From assembly GCA_000436915.1 (NCBI GenBank), contig HF994134.1:34308-44073 (forward strand): a DNA stretch of 9,766 bases. The letters are read 5' to 3'. The notes below the pieces were generated by a model. That model did no database searches and was not told the DNA's origin. It was given only the letters and a program-made list of their open reading frames with translations. Made by a program: the position numbers and the translations under genes. Positions 1-9,523 of the stretch are shown here, one piece after another; the first letter of the stretch is position 1; every line of letters begins with the position of its first letter. Origin of the DNA: Prevotella sp. CAG:1092 (GTDB lineage Bacteria > Bacteroidota > Bacteroidia > Bacteroidales > Bacteroidaceae).

Positions 1-2
1 TA

Positions 3-134
3 GCAGCAGGAGCAGCTATTGGTGTAGGCGGCACCATGCTCGGATATTATCTTGGCGACTTGATAACGGGCGAAGAAAGCAACTATTCCGTAGGCATCTC
101 CGCCAACACCATCTCGCTTTGCATACATTTATAA
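3..134 (+). CDS. C-terminal end of an unidentified protein (partial)
   Basis: This is an open frame running in from the left edge to a TAA at 132-134, giving 43 residues. It is the only one of the three forward frames that reads like protein. It opens with a small-residue, Gly/Ala-rich stretch (AAGAAIGVGGTMLGYYLGD) resembling a glycine-zipper or membrane-associated segment. It ends with an alternating polar/hydrophobic strand (SVGISANTISLCIHL) such as closes many outer-membrane or envelope proteins. I do not recognise the family, and 43 residues are too few to assign a function. Its stop codon overlaps the first copy of a short repeat at 130-186. It points the same way as malQ but is separated from it by 233 bp containing a hairpin and a promoter, so it is probably a separate transcription unit. 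Confidence 0.6.
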   Translation, partial: AAGAAIGVGGTMLGYYLGDLITGEESNYSVGISANTISLCIHL

Positions 135-197
135 AGGAAAAATTTATAAAGGAAAACCAAGACCATATAAAGGAAAACTAAGACTATAAAATAAAAA
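130..197. repeat. 21-bp tandem repeat with partial flanking copies
   Basis: Two adjacent 21-bp units (145-165 and 166-186) both start TATAAAGGAAAAC and differ at only two positions. A partial copy of the first 12 bases (TATAAAGGAAAA) lies at 130-141, and a decayed TATAAA-AAAA copy runs from 185 to about 197. The first partial copy overlaps the stop codon of the upstream gene. The array is A-rich and lies about 180 bp before the malQ start. It may be simple slippage-derived DNA, since no function is evident. Confidence 0.7.
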
Positions 198-209
198 TAC
201 GTCCTCGTC

Positions 210-231
210 CGAAGTCGTTTCTACGACTTCG
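210..231. terminator. Hairpin, possible terminator of the upstream gene
   Basis: A perfect 9-bp stem (CGAAGTCGT at 210-218 with ACGACTTCG at 223-231) closes a 4-nt TTCT loop. It sits 75 bp after the stop of the upstream partial gene and before the malQ operator and promoter. No solid T-run follows (CTCCTTTAC), so it is a weak candidate as an intrinsic terminator. It could equally be an RNA-processing hairpin or an operator half-site pair. Confidence 0.4.
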
Positions 232-252
232 CTCCTTTACACCCGCCCCATA

Positions 253-270
253 TGCAAACGATTGCGCAAT
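253..270. promoter_or_regulatory. Putative LacI-family operator overlapping a second palindrome
   Basis: GCAAACGATTGC at 254-265 differs by one base from the symmetric GCAAACGTTTGC, the type of site bound by LacI-family sugar regulators such as MalR. Its right half is shared with a perfect 10-bp palindrome, ATTGCGCAAT (261-270). The site lies about 52 bp upstream of the putative -7 element of the malQ promoter. That position suits an activator, or a repressor acting on a different promoter, better than a simple roadblock. The match to a LacI-type site is by eye. The regulator is not encoded in this window, and SusR, the classical Bacteroides regulator of these genes, belongs to another family. 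Confidence 0.45.
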
Positions 271-293
271 ATAATATTTCTCTAACTTCAATA

Positions 294-329
294 TTTCTGC
301 AAATTATTAAAGTAGAATATTTAACTTTG
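294..329 (+). promoter_or_regulatory. Putative Bacteroidota-type promoter for malQ
   Basis: TAACTTTG at 322-329 fits the Bacteroidota -7 consensus TAnnTTTG exactly. A TTTCTG at 294-299, with 22 bp between the two elements, is an imperfect candidate for the -33 TTTG box. Transcription would start near 336, giving a leader of roughly 30 nt before the ATG at 368. An 11-bp palindrome, TTTGGACCAAA (326-336), overlaps the -7 element and the predicted start. The -7 match is good, while the -33 match is weak. Confidence 0.5.
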
Positions 330-367
330 GACCAAAATACCAATAACTACAAAATTTTACTATTGCT

Positions 368-3103
368 ATGAACTTAAATTTCAACATAAACTACGATACC
401 ATTTTCGGAGAAGAACTGGTATTGAATATCATACATCATGGCAAAAACCATGATAAAGATTCTGTATCGCAATACAGAATGGGCACCATCGACGGTCATC
501 ATTGGAACTACCAGATGAATGCCAAAAAAGAATGTGACAGCATTGATTATTTCTATAGCATCGACAACTCGGGCACCGAAAAGCGCCACGAGTGGACAAC
601 AATACCTCATCGCCTTGAGCTCAACGCTCGCAAGGCTAACACTTATCATATATACGACAAGTGGATTGCTCTGCCTGAGGATTCATACCTCTACAGCTCA
701 GCTTTCACCGACTGTATAAACCGTCGCTCGCAGACCACTCTGAAAGAGTCGCAGGCAAGCAAGGTGGTGAGACTCGTCGTTAGAGCGCCACAGCTCAAGA
801 GCAACCAACGATTGGTGGTTACAGGTGCAGACGACGTGCTGGGTGCTTGGACCATCGACAAGGGACTGAAGATGACAGAGCACAACAACAACGAATGGGT
901 GGTTGATATCAATGCCGACTCGCTGAGTGGCAACAAGATAGAGTTTAAGTTTGCTGCCATCGACGCCAACAACGAAAAGGACGCTATCTGGGAAACATGC
1001 ATGAACCGTACCGTCGAGGTGGCTCATCTTGCCGATGGCGACATCTCTGTCTACGACCTCGACCAGGCTTTCTTCCCTATCTGCAACACCAAGGTGGCAG
1101 GAACCCTCGTGCCTGTATTCTCGCTTCGCTCTAAGAGCAGCTTTGGCATTGGCGACTTCGGCGACTTGAAGAAGATGATAGACTTCGTTTCGCAGACCGG
1201 ACAGCGAGTACTGCAGATATTACCTATCAACGACACCACTATCACTCACACATGGACAGATAGCTACCCTTATAGTTGCATCTCTATTTTTGCTATACAT
1301 CCGCAGTATGTAGACCTCAACCAGCTTCCAGCAATTGCCGATAAAGCTAAGGCAAAGAAGTATGAGGCTTTGCGCATAAAACTCAACGCTCTTTCGCAGA
1401 TAGACTACGAGGCTGTGAACAATGCCAAGACAGAATACCTAAAGATAATATTCGTGCAAGAGGGCAAGCGCATCATGGCTTCGGCAGAATATAAGGCTTT
1501 CTTCGAAGAATCTCAGTCATGGCTCGTACCTTACGGCCACTATTGCATGCTCCGTGACAAGAATGGCACAGCCGACTTCACAAAATGGGAAGGCAACGAG
1601 ACATGGAACGAGGACGACCGCGAAAAACTCACAAATCCTCGTACCGCACTATATAAAGAGGTGGCATTCTACTATTTCGTGCAGTTCATCTTGAGCTCAC
1701 AGATGAAGGCTGCCCACGACTACGCACGCTCTAAGCATGTGATACTGAAGGGCGATATTCCTATCGGCGTAAACAGATATAGTTGCGACGTTTGGATGGA
1801 GCCTAAATACTTCAATATCAACAGCCAGGCGGGTGCTCCACCTGATGATTTCTCTGTGAATGGTCAGAACTGGGGATTCCCAACATACAACTGGGATGAG
1901 ATGTTGAAAGACGACTGCATATGGTGGGTACGCAGATTCCAAAACATGTCGAAATTCTTTGATGCCTACCGCATCGACCATGTGCTTGGTTTCTTCCGCA
2001 TCTGGGATATTCCTATCGACTCCGTACACGGACTGCTCGGACAGTTCTCGCCTTCGCTCGCTATGAGTCGCGAGGAGATAGAGGCTTACGGACTAAGATT
2101 CCAAGAGGATCATTTCACTCGTCCTTTCATCACAGACTGGATTTTGGACCGCATATTCCATGAGCGTGCCGAGGAGGTTAGACGCCGCTATCTCAATCAT
2201 GCTCACGACGATGTATACAATCTAAAGCCAGAATACGACACTCAGCGCAAGATAGAGGCTGCTTTCGAGGCTGAGCACCAGGCTATGGTTGCCAACAAGG
2301 CTGACCAAGCGGCTTTGCAGGCTCACAACAACTTGCGCGACGGTTTGTATGCCCTGGTTAGCAACGTGCTGTTCATTCGCGACCGCAAGGATGCCAATAA
2401 GTTCCATCCTCGCATCTCGGCACAGCTCGACTTCACCTACGAGGCTCTCTACGATTGCGATAAGGCTGTGTTCAACCGTCTGTACAACGACTACTACTAT
2501 CATCGCAACAACCAATTCTGGTATCGCGAGGCTATGAAGAAGTTGCCTAAGCTGGTGCAGGCTACACGCATGCTGGTATGTGCCGAAGACCTCGGCATGG
2601 TGCCTGACTGTGTGCCATGGGTGATGGACGAACTAAAGATATTGTCGCTCGAATTGCAGTCGATGCCTAAGGACCCTACCGTACGCTTCGGACATCTTTC
2701 GCGCAATCCATACCGCTCGGTATGCACAATATCATCTCACGACATGCCTACACTTCGCCAATGGTGGGACGAGAACATAGAGCGCACTCAGAGCTACTAC
2801 AACACCATGCTCTATCGTTCGGGTGGCGCTCCACATCCATTGCCAGGATGGCTTGCTCGCGACATCATCTATCGTCATCTTGCATCGCCATCTATGCTCT
2901 GCGTATTGAGCATACAAGATTGGCTTGCTATAAGCGAACGTCTGCGCCTTGCCGACCAAAATGCTGAGCGTATCAACATCCCTGCCAACCCTAAGCATTA
3001 TTGGCGCTATCGCATGCACTTGAATATCGAAGATCTTATCTCCGATCAGGAGTTTACGGGCGAAATTTCAGGTATGATCGAAGAAAGCGGAAGAAGACAA
3101 TAA
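368..3103 (+). CDS. malQ: DPE2-type 4-alpha-glucanotransferase (amylomaltase, GH77) with two CBM20 domains
   Basis: This cytoplasmic enzyme transfers glucosyl units from maltose or maltodextrins to other glucans and has no signal peptide. Residues 1-125 resemble a first CBM20 starch-binding module (W76 in HEWTTIPHR). Residues about 133-225 form a second, clearer CBM20, with the GAW tryptophan W161 and the binding-site W208 in AIWE. The GH77 domain runs from about residue 236 to 890. Expected catalytic residues are D537 (nucleophile, YRIDHVLG), E740 (acid/base, CAEDLG) and D792 (SSHDMPT). D537 and E740 are 203 residues apart, against about 47 in short bacterial amylomaltases, so a charged insertion of about 155 residues splits the domain. 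Two CBM20s plus this insertion are the hallmark of plant DPE2 and its bacterial relatives. E740-D792 spacing is normal. The start is supported because the first CBM20 begins at once. A terminator follows the stop, separating it from susB. Confidence 0.93.
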   Translation: MNLNFNINYDTIFGEELVLNIIHHGKNHDKDSVSQYRMGTIDGHHWNYQMNAKKECDSIDYFYSIDNSGTEKRHEWTTIPHRLELNARKANTYHIYDKWIALPEDSYLYSSAFTDCINRRSQTTLKESQASKVVRLVVRAPQLKSNQRLVVTGADDVLGAWTIDKGLKMTEHNNNEWVVDINADSLSGNKIEFKFAAIDANNEKDAIWETCMNRTVEVAHLADGDISVYDLDQAFFPICNTKVAGTLVPVFSLRSKSSFGIGDFGDLKKMIDFVSQTGQRVLQILPINDTTITHTWTDSYPYSCISIFAIHPQYVDLNQLPAIADKAKAKKYEALRIKLNALSQIDYEAVNNAKTEYLKIIFVQEGKRIMASAEYKAFFEESQSWLVPYGHYCMLRDKNGTADFTKWEGNETWNEDDREKLTNPRTALYKEVAFYYFVQFILSSQMKAAHDYARSKHVILKGDIPIGVNRYSCDVWMEPKYFNINSQAGAPPDDFSVNGQNWGFPTYNWDEMLKDDCIWWVRRFQNMSKFFDAYRIDHVLGFFRIWDIPIDSVHGLLGQFSPSLAMSREEIEAYGLRFQEDHFTRPFITDWILDRIFHERAEEVRRRYLNHAHDDVYNLKPEYDTQRKIEAAFEAEHQAMVANKADQAALQAHNNLRDGLYALVSNVLFIRDRKDANKFHPRISAQLDFTYEALYDCDKAVFNRLYNDYYYHRNNQFWYREAMKKLPKLVQATRMLVCAEDLGMVPDCVPWVMDELKILSLELQSMPKDPTVRFGHLSRNPYRSVCTISSHDMPTLRQWWDENIERTQSYYNTMLYRSGGAPHPLPGWLARDIIYRHLASPSMLCVLSIQDWLAISERLRLADQNAERINIPANPKHYWRYRMHLNIEDLISDQEFTGEISGMIEESGRRQ

Positions 3104-3119
3104 CCACATAATAACAAGG

Positions 3120-3166
3120 GAAGCTATGGATGTCAGCAACATGGCAGCCATAGCTTCTTTTCTTTT
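3120..3166 (+). terminator. Intrinsic terminator/attenuator between malQ and susB
   Basis: A perfect 10-bp inverted repeat (GAAGCTATGG at 3120-3129, CCATAGCTTC at 3148-3157) encloses an 18-nt loop. The loop can itself pair weakly (ATGT 3130-3133 with ACAT 3139-3142). TTTTCTTTT follows directly at 3158-3166. It starts 16 bp after the malQ stop and ends 47 bp before the susB start. This is a textbook intrinsic terminator for malQ. If susB lacks its own promoter, it would act as a partial terminator that sets the expression ratio. Confidence 0.85.
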
Positions 3167-3207
3167 AAAAAACGCCCCCATATAATCCATAAGCAACTAA
3201 TAGCTAA

Positions 3208-5349
<2,142 letters not shown>

Positions 5350-5354
5350 GCAAT

Positions 5355-7304
5355 ATGAAAAAACTACTGATAATGGCACTTATGGCAGGAAGCCTCAGCG
5401 CTTATGCTCAGCAGGCTACCAATAAGCAGGGCGACGGTCAGCAGACTTTCGACGAGATGACATACTCGAAGGAGGCTACGGCATTTCGCCTCAATGCTCC
5501 CTCTAAAGCCAAGGGAGTGAAGATACATATCTATAATGAGGGCGCTGGTGGCGACAGGGTACAGACGGTGAAGATGAAACGTACCGCCACAGACACGTGG
5601 ACTGCCAACGTGAAGGGCGACCTGAAGGGTAAGTTCTATACCTTCCAAGTAGAGACCGCCAAGAAGACTATGCAGGAGACTCCTGGAGTATTTGCTAAGG
5701 CTGTGGGCGTGAATGGCAAGCGTGCTGCCGTGATAGATATGGCAGAGACAAACCCTGAGGGATGGGATGCCGACAAGCGACCATTGACAAAGTCGCCTAC
5801 CGACCTCGTGATCTACGAGCTCCACCATCGCGACTTCTCTATATCGCCAACTTCGGGCTTGAAGAGCAAGGGCAAGTTCCTTGCTCTCACCGAGCCTAAG
5901 GCTATATACTATCTGAAGACCCTTGGCGTGAATGCCATCCACATTCTGCCATCGTTCGACTTTGCTTCTGTCGACGAGTCGCAACCTAATGTGGCACAAT
6001 ACAACTGGGGCTACGACCCTTTGAACTATAATGTGCCAGAGGGCTCCTACTCTACCGACGCCACCAAGCCAAGCGTGCGCATAAAAGAGTTTAAGCAGAT
6101 GGTGCAGGAGTTGCACAAGGCGGGCATCCGCGTAATCCTCGACGTGGTCTACAACCACACTTTCAACATCAACGAGAGCAACTTCACCCTCACCTACCCA
6201 GACTACTATTATCGTACCACTAAGGACGGCAAACCTTCAGACGGTTCGGGCTGTGGCAACGAGACAGCAAGCGAGAAACCGTTGATGAGAGAGTTTATAA
6301 TAGAGTCGGCACTATATTGGGCTAAGGAGTACCACATCGATGGCTTCCGCTTCGACCTTATGGGCGTTCACGACATCGAAACCATGAACCTCATTCGCAA
6401 GGCTCTCGACACCGTAGACCCTAACATATATATATATGGTGAGGGATGGAGCGCAGGACAATGTGCTTATCCTACAGAGAAACTGGCTACGAAAGCCAAT
6501 GCCAAGCAGCTTGACCGCATAGGAGCTTTCTGCGACGATATGCGCGATGGCATTCGTGGTCCTTTCAGCGACGACCATAAGTCGGGCATCCTTGGCGCCA
6601 TTGCCAACAACGAGGAGAGCATAAAGTTTGGTATCGCTGGTTGCATCGACCATCCTCAGATAGACCTCAACAAGGTGAACTACTCTAAGGCTGCATGGAC
6701 AAACTCGCCTGCGCAGATGATAGCTTACGTAAGCTGCCACGACGATATGTGTCTCGTAGACCGCTTGAAAGCAAGCATCCCTGGCATCACCACCGACGAG
6801 ATTATACGTCTCGACCTCCTGGCTCAGACCTTCGTCTTCACCGCCCAGGGCGTGCCTTTCATCTATGCTGGCGAAGAGGTGTTGCGCGACAAGAAGGGTG
6901 TGCACAACAGTTATAAGTCGCCAGACTACATCAACGCCATCGACTGGACATACAAGGACCGCTACCCTCAGGTATTCGACTACTATCGCTCGCTGATAGA
7001 ACTTCGCAGAAACCACCCTGCCTTCCGCATGGCTGATGCCGACATGGTACGCCGTCATTTGGAGTTCCTCGATGCTCCACAGAATGTTGTAGCTTTCAGA
7101 CTGAAAGACCATGCCAACGGCGATGCATGGCAAGACATCATCGTAATAATGAATGGCAACAAGACTGCACAAAAGGTGAACATCCCACAGGGTGCATACA
7201 CCTCAGTATGTCAAAATCAACAGATAAACCTATCTGGTATCACCACTATTGAAGGCAACTCAGTAGAAGTGGCACCACAAGAAGCATTGATAATAGTAAA
7301 ATAA
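5355..7304 (+). CDS. pulA: Type I pullulanase, GH13 with N-terminal CBM48-like domain
   Basis: This enzyme hydrolyses alpha-1,6 branch points in pullulan and branched maltodextrins. A signal peptide covers residues 1-18 (cleavage near SAYA/QQ). There is no lipobox, so a periplasmic location is inferred. Residues about 35-125 form a CBM48-like beta-sandwich, about 150-555 the GH13 barrel, and about 560-649 the C-terminal beta domain. The pullulanase signature YNWGYDP is at 216-222. The catalytic triad is D334 (FRFDLMG, nucleophile), E363 (YGEGWS, acid/base) and D463 (SCHDD, transition-state stabiliser). VVYNH, the first conserved GH13 region, lies near residue 269. At 649 aa it is close to other Bacteroidales PulA proteins and lacks the extra N-terminal modules of larger surface pullulanases. 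It sits 5 bp after susB and 7 bp before the amylase gene, so the three are almost certainly co-transcribed. Confidence 0.92.
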   Translation: MKKLLIMALMAGSLSAYAQQATNKQGDGQQTFDEMTYSKEATAFRLNAPSKAKGVKIHIYNEGAGGDRVQTVKMKRTATDTWTANVKGDLKGKFYTFQVETAKKTMQETPGVFAKAVGVNGKRAAVIDMAETNPEGWDADKRPLTKSPTDLVIYELHHRDFSISPTSGLKSKGKFLALTEPKAIYYLKTLGVNAIHILPSFDFASVDESQPNVAQYNWGYDPLNYNVPEGSYSTDATKPSVRIKEFKQMVQELHKAGIRVILDVVYNHTFNINESNFTLTYPDYYYRTTKDGKPSDGSGCGNETASEKPLMREFIIESALYWAKEYHIDGFRFDLMGVHDIETMNLIRKALDTVDPNIYIYGEGWSAGQCAYPTEKLATKANAKQLDRIGAFCDDMRDGIRGPFSDDHKSGILGAIANNEESIKFGIAGCIDHPQIDLNKVNYSKAAWTNSPAQMIAYVSCHDDMCLVDRLKASIPGITTDEIIRLDLLAQTFVFTAQGVPFIYAGEEVLRDKKGVHNSYKSPDYINAIDWTYKDRYPQVFDYYRSLIELRRNHPAFRMADADMVRRHLEFLDAPQNVVAFRLKDHANGDAWQDIIVIMNGNKTAQKVNIPQGAYTSVCQNQQINLSGITTIEGNSVEVAPQEALIIVK

Positions 7305-7311
7305 CATCATC

Positions 7312-9228
7312 ATGAAGAAAATACTTACCGCCCTACTCTTGGGCACAACGCTAACAATGAATGCAGCTGTGAAAATAGACCGCATAGAACCTACAAACTG
7401 GTATGTAGGAATGAAAGACGCAAGTCTACAACTTATGGTTTACGGCAAGGATATCAAGAGTGCCGAGGTTACTACTGACTACCCTGGCGTAAAGATTGAT
7501 AGCCTCGTACGCTTAGACAGCCCTAACTATCTGCTTGTATACATGAACATTGCCGACGCACAGCCAGGCACCATGTTGCTACAGTTCCAGCAGGGCAAAC
7601 AGAAGAAGAAGGTGAGCTACGAGCTCAAGGCTCGCGAAATGGCTGGTGCCGACCGCCAAGGCTTCACCAATGCCGACGTGCTCTATATGCTCATGCCTGA
7701 CCGCTTTGCCTCTGGCTCTACTGCCAACGACCAGGTGAAAGGGATGAGAGCCTATACCACCAACCGCAACGAGCCATCCTTGCGCCATGGTGGCGACCTC
7801 GAAGGTATACGCCAGCATCTCGACTATTTCAAAGAGCTCGGTGTTACTGCACTTTGGTTTACTCCGGTATTGGAGAACAATTCGCCAGACCACGGCAAGA
7901 GCAGCACATACCACGGCTATGCCACAACAGATTATTATCGCGTAGATCCTCGCTTCGGTAGCAACGAAGAATATCGCCAGCTATGCGCAGAGGCTCATCA
8001 GAAGGGACTGAAAATCGTTATGGACATGATTTTCAACCATAGTGGCTTCGAACACCCTTGGGTGGCAGATATGCCTTCAAAGGATTGGTTTAACACTCCA
8101 GAATGGCTGTTGCCTGAAAACCAAGCTAAGACAAAGTCGCTGAACACCGTGGATGGCGCAGCCAAAGTGGGCGACAAATATCTGCAAACAAGCTATAAGC
8201 TAACTCCTGTAGTAGACCCATACGCTTCGAAGGTAGACTTACACGAAACCGTTGACGGATGGTTTGTGCCAACAATGCCTGACCTGAACCAGCGCAATCC
8301 GCACGTAATAAAATATCTCATCCAAAACTCTAAGTGGTGGATAGAAACCGTAGGCATCGACGGCATCCGTATGGACACCTATCCTTATGCCGACCGCGCA
8401 GCCATGGCACAATGGATGAAGGAACTGGGCGAGGAATATCCTAACTTCAATACCGTGGGCGAAACATGGGTTACCGAGCCTGCTTATACCGCTGCATGGC
8501 AGAAGGATAGCAAGCTGCAGACACAAAACAGCTATCTGCCAACGGTTATGGACTTCGCCTTCTACGACCGCATAAATGCAGCTAAGCATGAGGAGACCGA
8601 CGAATGGTGGAACGGATTAAACCGCATCTACAACAGCCTCGTCTACGACTATCTATACGAAGACCCTGCCCACGTAATGGCATTCATTGACAACCACGAC
8701 ACAGACCGTTTCCTTGGCAATGGCAAGGATTCTACAGCTCTTCGTCAGGCATTGGCATTGCTGCTCACCATCAATCGCATACCTCAGCTCTATTATGGTA
8801 CAGAGATATTGATGAACGGCACTAAGGAGATTACCGATGGCAACGTGCGCAAGGATTTCCCTGGCGGATTCCCTGGCGATACAGTAAATAAGTTTACCGC
8901 TGAGGGTCGCACCAAAGCCGAGAACGAGATGTTCAACTGGCTCTCTCGCCTGCTCCATTGGCGTCAGGGCAACGAGGTTATCACCAAGGGCAAGCAGACT
9001 CAGTTTATACCTTACAATGGTGTCTACGTGATTGCTCGCCAGTATAATGGCAAGACCGTGATGACAATCCTCAACGGTAAGCGCTCTGACAACAGTCTCA
9101 AGGTGGAACGCTATGCCGAGATCATCGGTTCTACCACCTCAGCTACGGATGTTATCACAGGTCAGAAGGTTGACCTCGGAAGCGACATCAAGCTCAGCCA
9201 GCGCCAAGCGCTGATACTTGAGTTTTAA
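7312..9228 (+). CDS. susA: SusA-like neopullulanase / cyclomaltodextrinase-type alpha-amylase, GH13
   Basis: This exported GH13 enzyme should cut alpha-1,4 bonds in imported maltooligosaccharides, cyclodextrins or pullulan fragments. The signal peptide is residues 1-18 (cleavage near MNA/AVK), and no cysteine follows, so it is periplasmic rather than a surface lipoprotein like SusG. Residues about 19-110 form an N-terminal beta-sandwich of the cyclomaltodextrinase type (WYVGMKDASLQLMVYG). The barrel spans about 120-520 and begins with the typical LYMLMPDRFASG. The conserved first GH13 region is MIFNH near residue 239. The triad is D355 (GIRMDTYP), E384 (VGETW) and D463 (FIDNHDTDRF). A C-terminal beta domain fills about 545-638. 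Length (638 aa) is close to SusA (617 aa). Neopullulanase, cyclomaltodextrinase and alpha-amylase cannot be told apart by sequence reading alone. It is the last gene of the tight susB-pulA-susA cluster, and no clear terminator follows immediately. Confidence 0.88.
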   Translation: MKKILTALLLGTTLTMNAAVKIDRIEPTNWYVGMKDASLQLMVYGKDIKSAEVTTDYPGVKIDSLVRLDSPNYLLVYMNIADAQPGTMLLQFQQGKQKKKVSYELKAREMAGADRQGFTNADVLYMLMPDRFASGSTANDQVKGMRAYTTNRNEPSLRHGGDLEGIRQHLDYFKELGVTALWFTPVLENNSPDHGKSSTYHGYATTDYYRVDPRFGSNEEYRQLCAEAHQKGLKIVMDMIFNHSGFEHPWVADMPSKDWFNTPEWLLPENQAKTKSLNTVDGAAKVGDKYLQTSYKLTPVVDPYASKVDLHETVDGWFVPTMPDLNQRNPHVIKYLIQNSKWWIETVGIDGIRMDTYPYADRAAMAQWMKELGEEYPNFNTVGETWVTEPAYTAAWQKDSKLQTQNSYLPTVMDFAFYDRINAAKHEETDEWWNGLNRIYNSLVYDYLYEDPAHVMAFIDNHDTDRFLGNGKDSTALRQALALLLTINRIPQLYYGTEILMNGTKEITDGNVRKDFPGGFPGDTVNKFTAEGRTKAENEMFNWLSRLLHWRQGNEVITKGKQTQFIPYNGVYVIARQYNGKTVMTILNGKRSDNSLKVERYAEIIGSTTSATDVITGQKVDLGSDIKLSQRQALILEF

Positions 9229-9326
9229 GTAGTTTGTTTTTAGCATACTGTTTACCTTACTTTAGTTTTAATAATAGTAGAGTGTTTGAATTATCCTTTA
9301 ATTCTTCATTCTACTTTTTTTATTTT
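9229..9326. other. A/T-rich spacer after the operon, no gene seen
   Basis: The bases just downstream of the amylase stop are A/T-rich, with several T-runs but no strong inverted repeat. I could not find a canonical intrinsic terminator here, although termination could occur at hairpins further down (from 9406). No open frame of credible composition was found on either strand. Confidence 0.5.
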
Positions 9327-9333
9327 CCCACCT

Positions 9334-9368
9334 CTTCGTTCTTCACTCTTCATTCTTCCCTCTTCACG
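9334..9368. repeat. Heptamer tandem repeat CTTCNNT
   Basis: Five head-to-tail 7-base units follow each other without gaps: CTTCGTT (9334-9340), CTTCACT (9341-9347), CTTCATT (9348-9354), CTTCCCT (9355-9361) and CTTCACG (9362-9368). An isolated CTTCATT occurs at 9304-9310. The result is a strongly pyrimidine-biased top strand. Such low-complexity heptamer tracts are, to my recollection, frequent between genes in Bacteroidales. No coding role is apparent. Confidence 0.75.
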
Positions 9369-9405
9369 GCTCAATAGATATTTCATGGGGAATAGTTGCA
9401 ACAAC

Positions 9406-9523
9406 CAGCCTGGAAGGCTGTACACATCGGCTTGCCGATGTTGGTAACCGCGTACATACTCGGAACGATAGTGACGAGGATGTGCGCAGTTTTACTTGTA
9501 AGTAAGCAATAGCCTGGAAGGCT
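9406..9523. repeat. Chain of five hairpins bounded by a repeated palindrome (structured intergenic element)
   Basis: Five inverted repeats follow each other. H1 is CAGCCT/AGGCTG (9406-9420, loop GGA). H2 is ACATCGGC/GCCGATGT (9424-9441, loop TT or larger). H3 is a long stem, 9450-9462 with 9475-9487, pairing 12 of 13 positions including one T-G wobble, with a 12-nt loop. H4 is TTACTT/AAGTAA (9492-9505). H5 is AGCCT/AGGCT (9511-9523, loop GGA). H1 and H5 share the 13-mer AGCCTGGAAGGCT, 104 bp apart, so the element is bracketed by the same palindrome. A 68-codon minus-strand frame and a roughly 30-codon plus-strand frame cross it, but both look like by-products of the repeat. It resembles a dispersed REP-like or RAYT-mobilised element; that identity is inference. 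Confidence 0.6.

Noticed and set aside
5364..6158. 264-codon minus-strand frame opposite the start of pulA
   Set aside because: It covers the signal peptide and CBM48 region of pulA in antisense and has no motif, so it is an overlap artefact.
6312..7172. 286-codon minus-strand frame opposite pulA
   Set aside because: It is antisense to a clear GH13 gene with all catalytic motifs intact, and the translated product shows no recognisable family.
9302..9368. CRISPR array
   Set aside because: The repeats are contiguous heptamers without spacers of regular size, and no cas genes are present.
9406..9523. tRNA or other standard RNA gene
   Set aside because: The hairpins do not form a cloverleaf with a CCA end or conserved T-loop, and H1 and H5 are independent copies of the same small palindrome.
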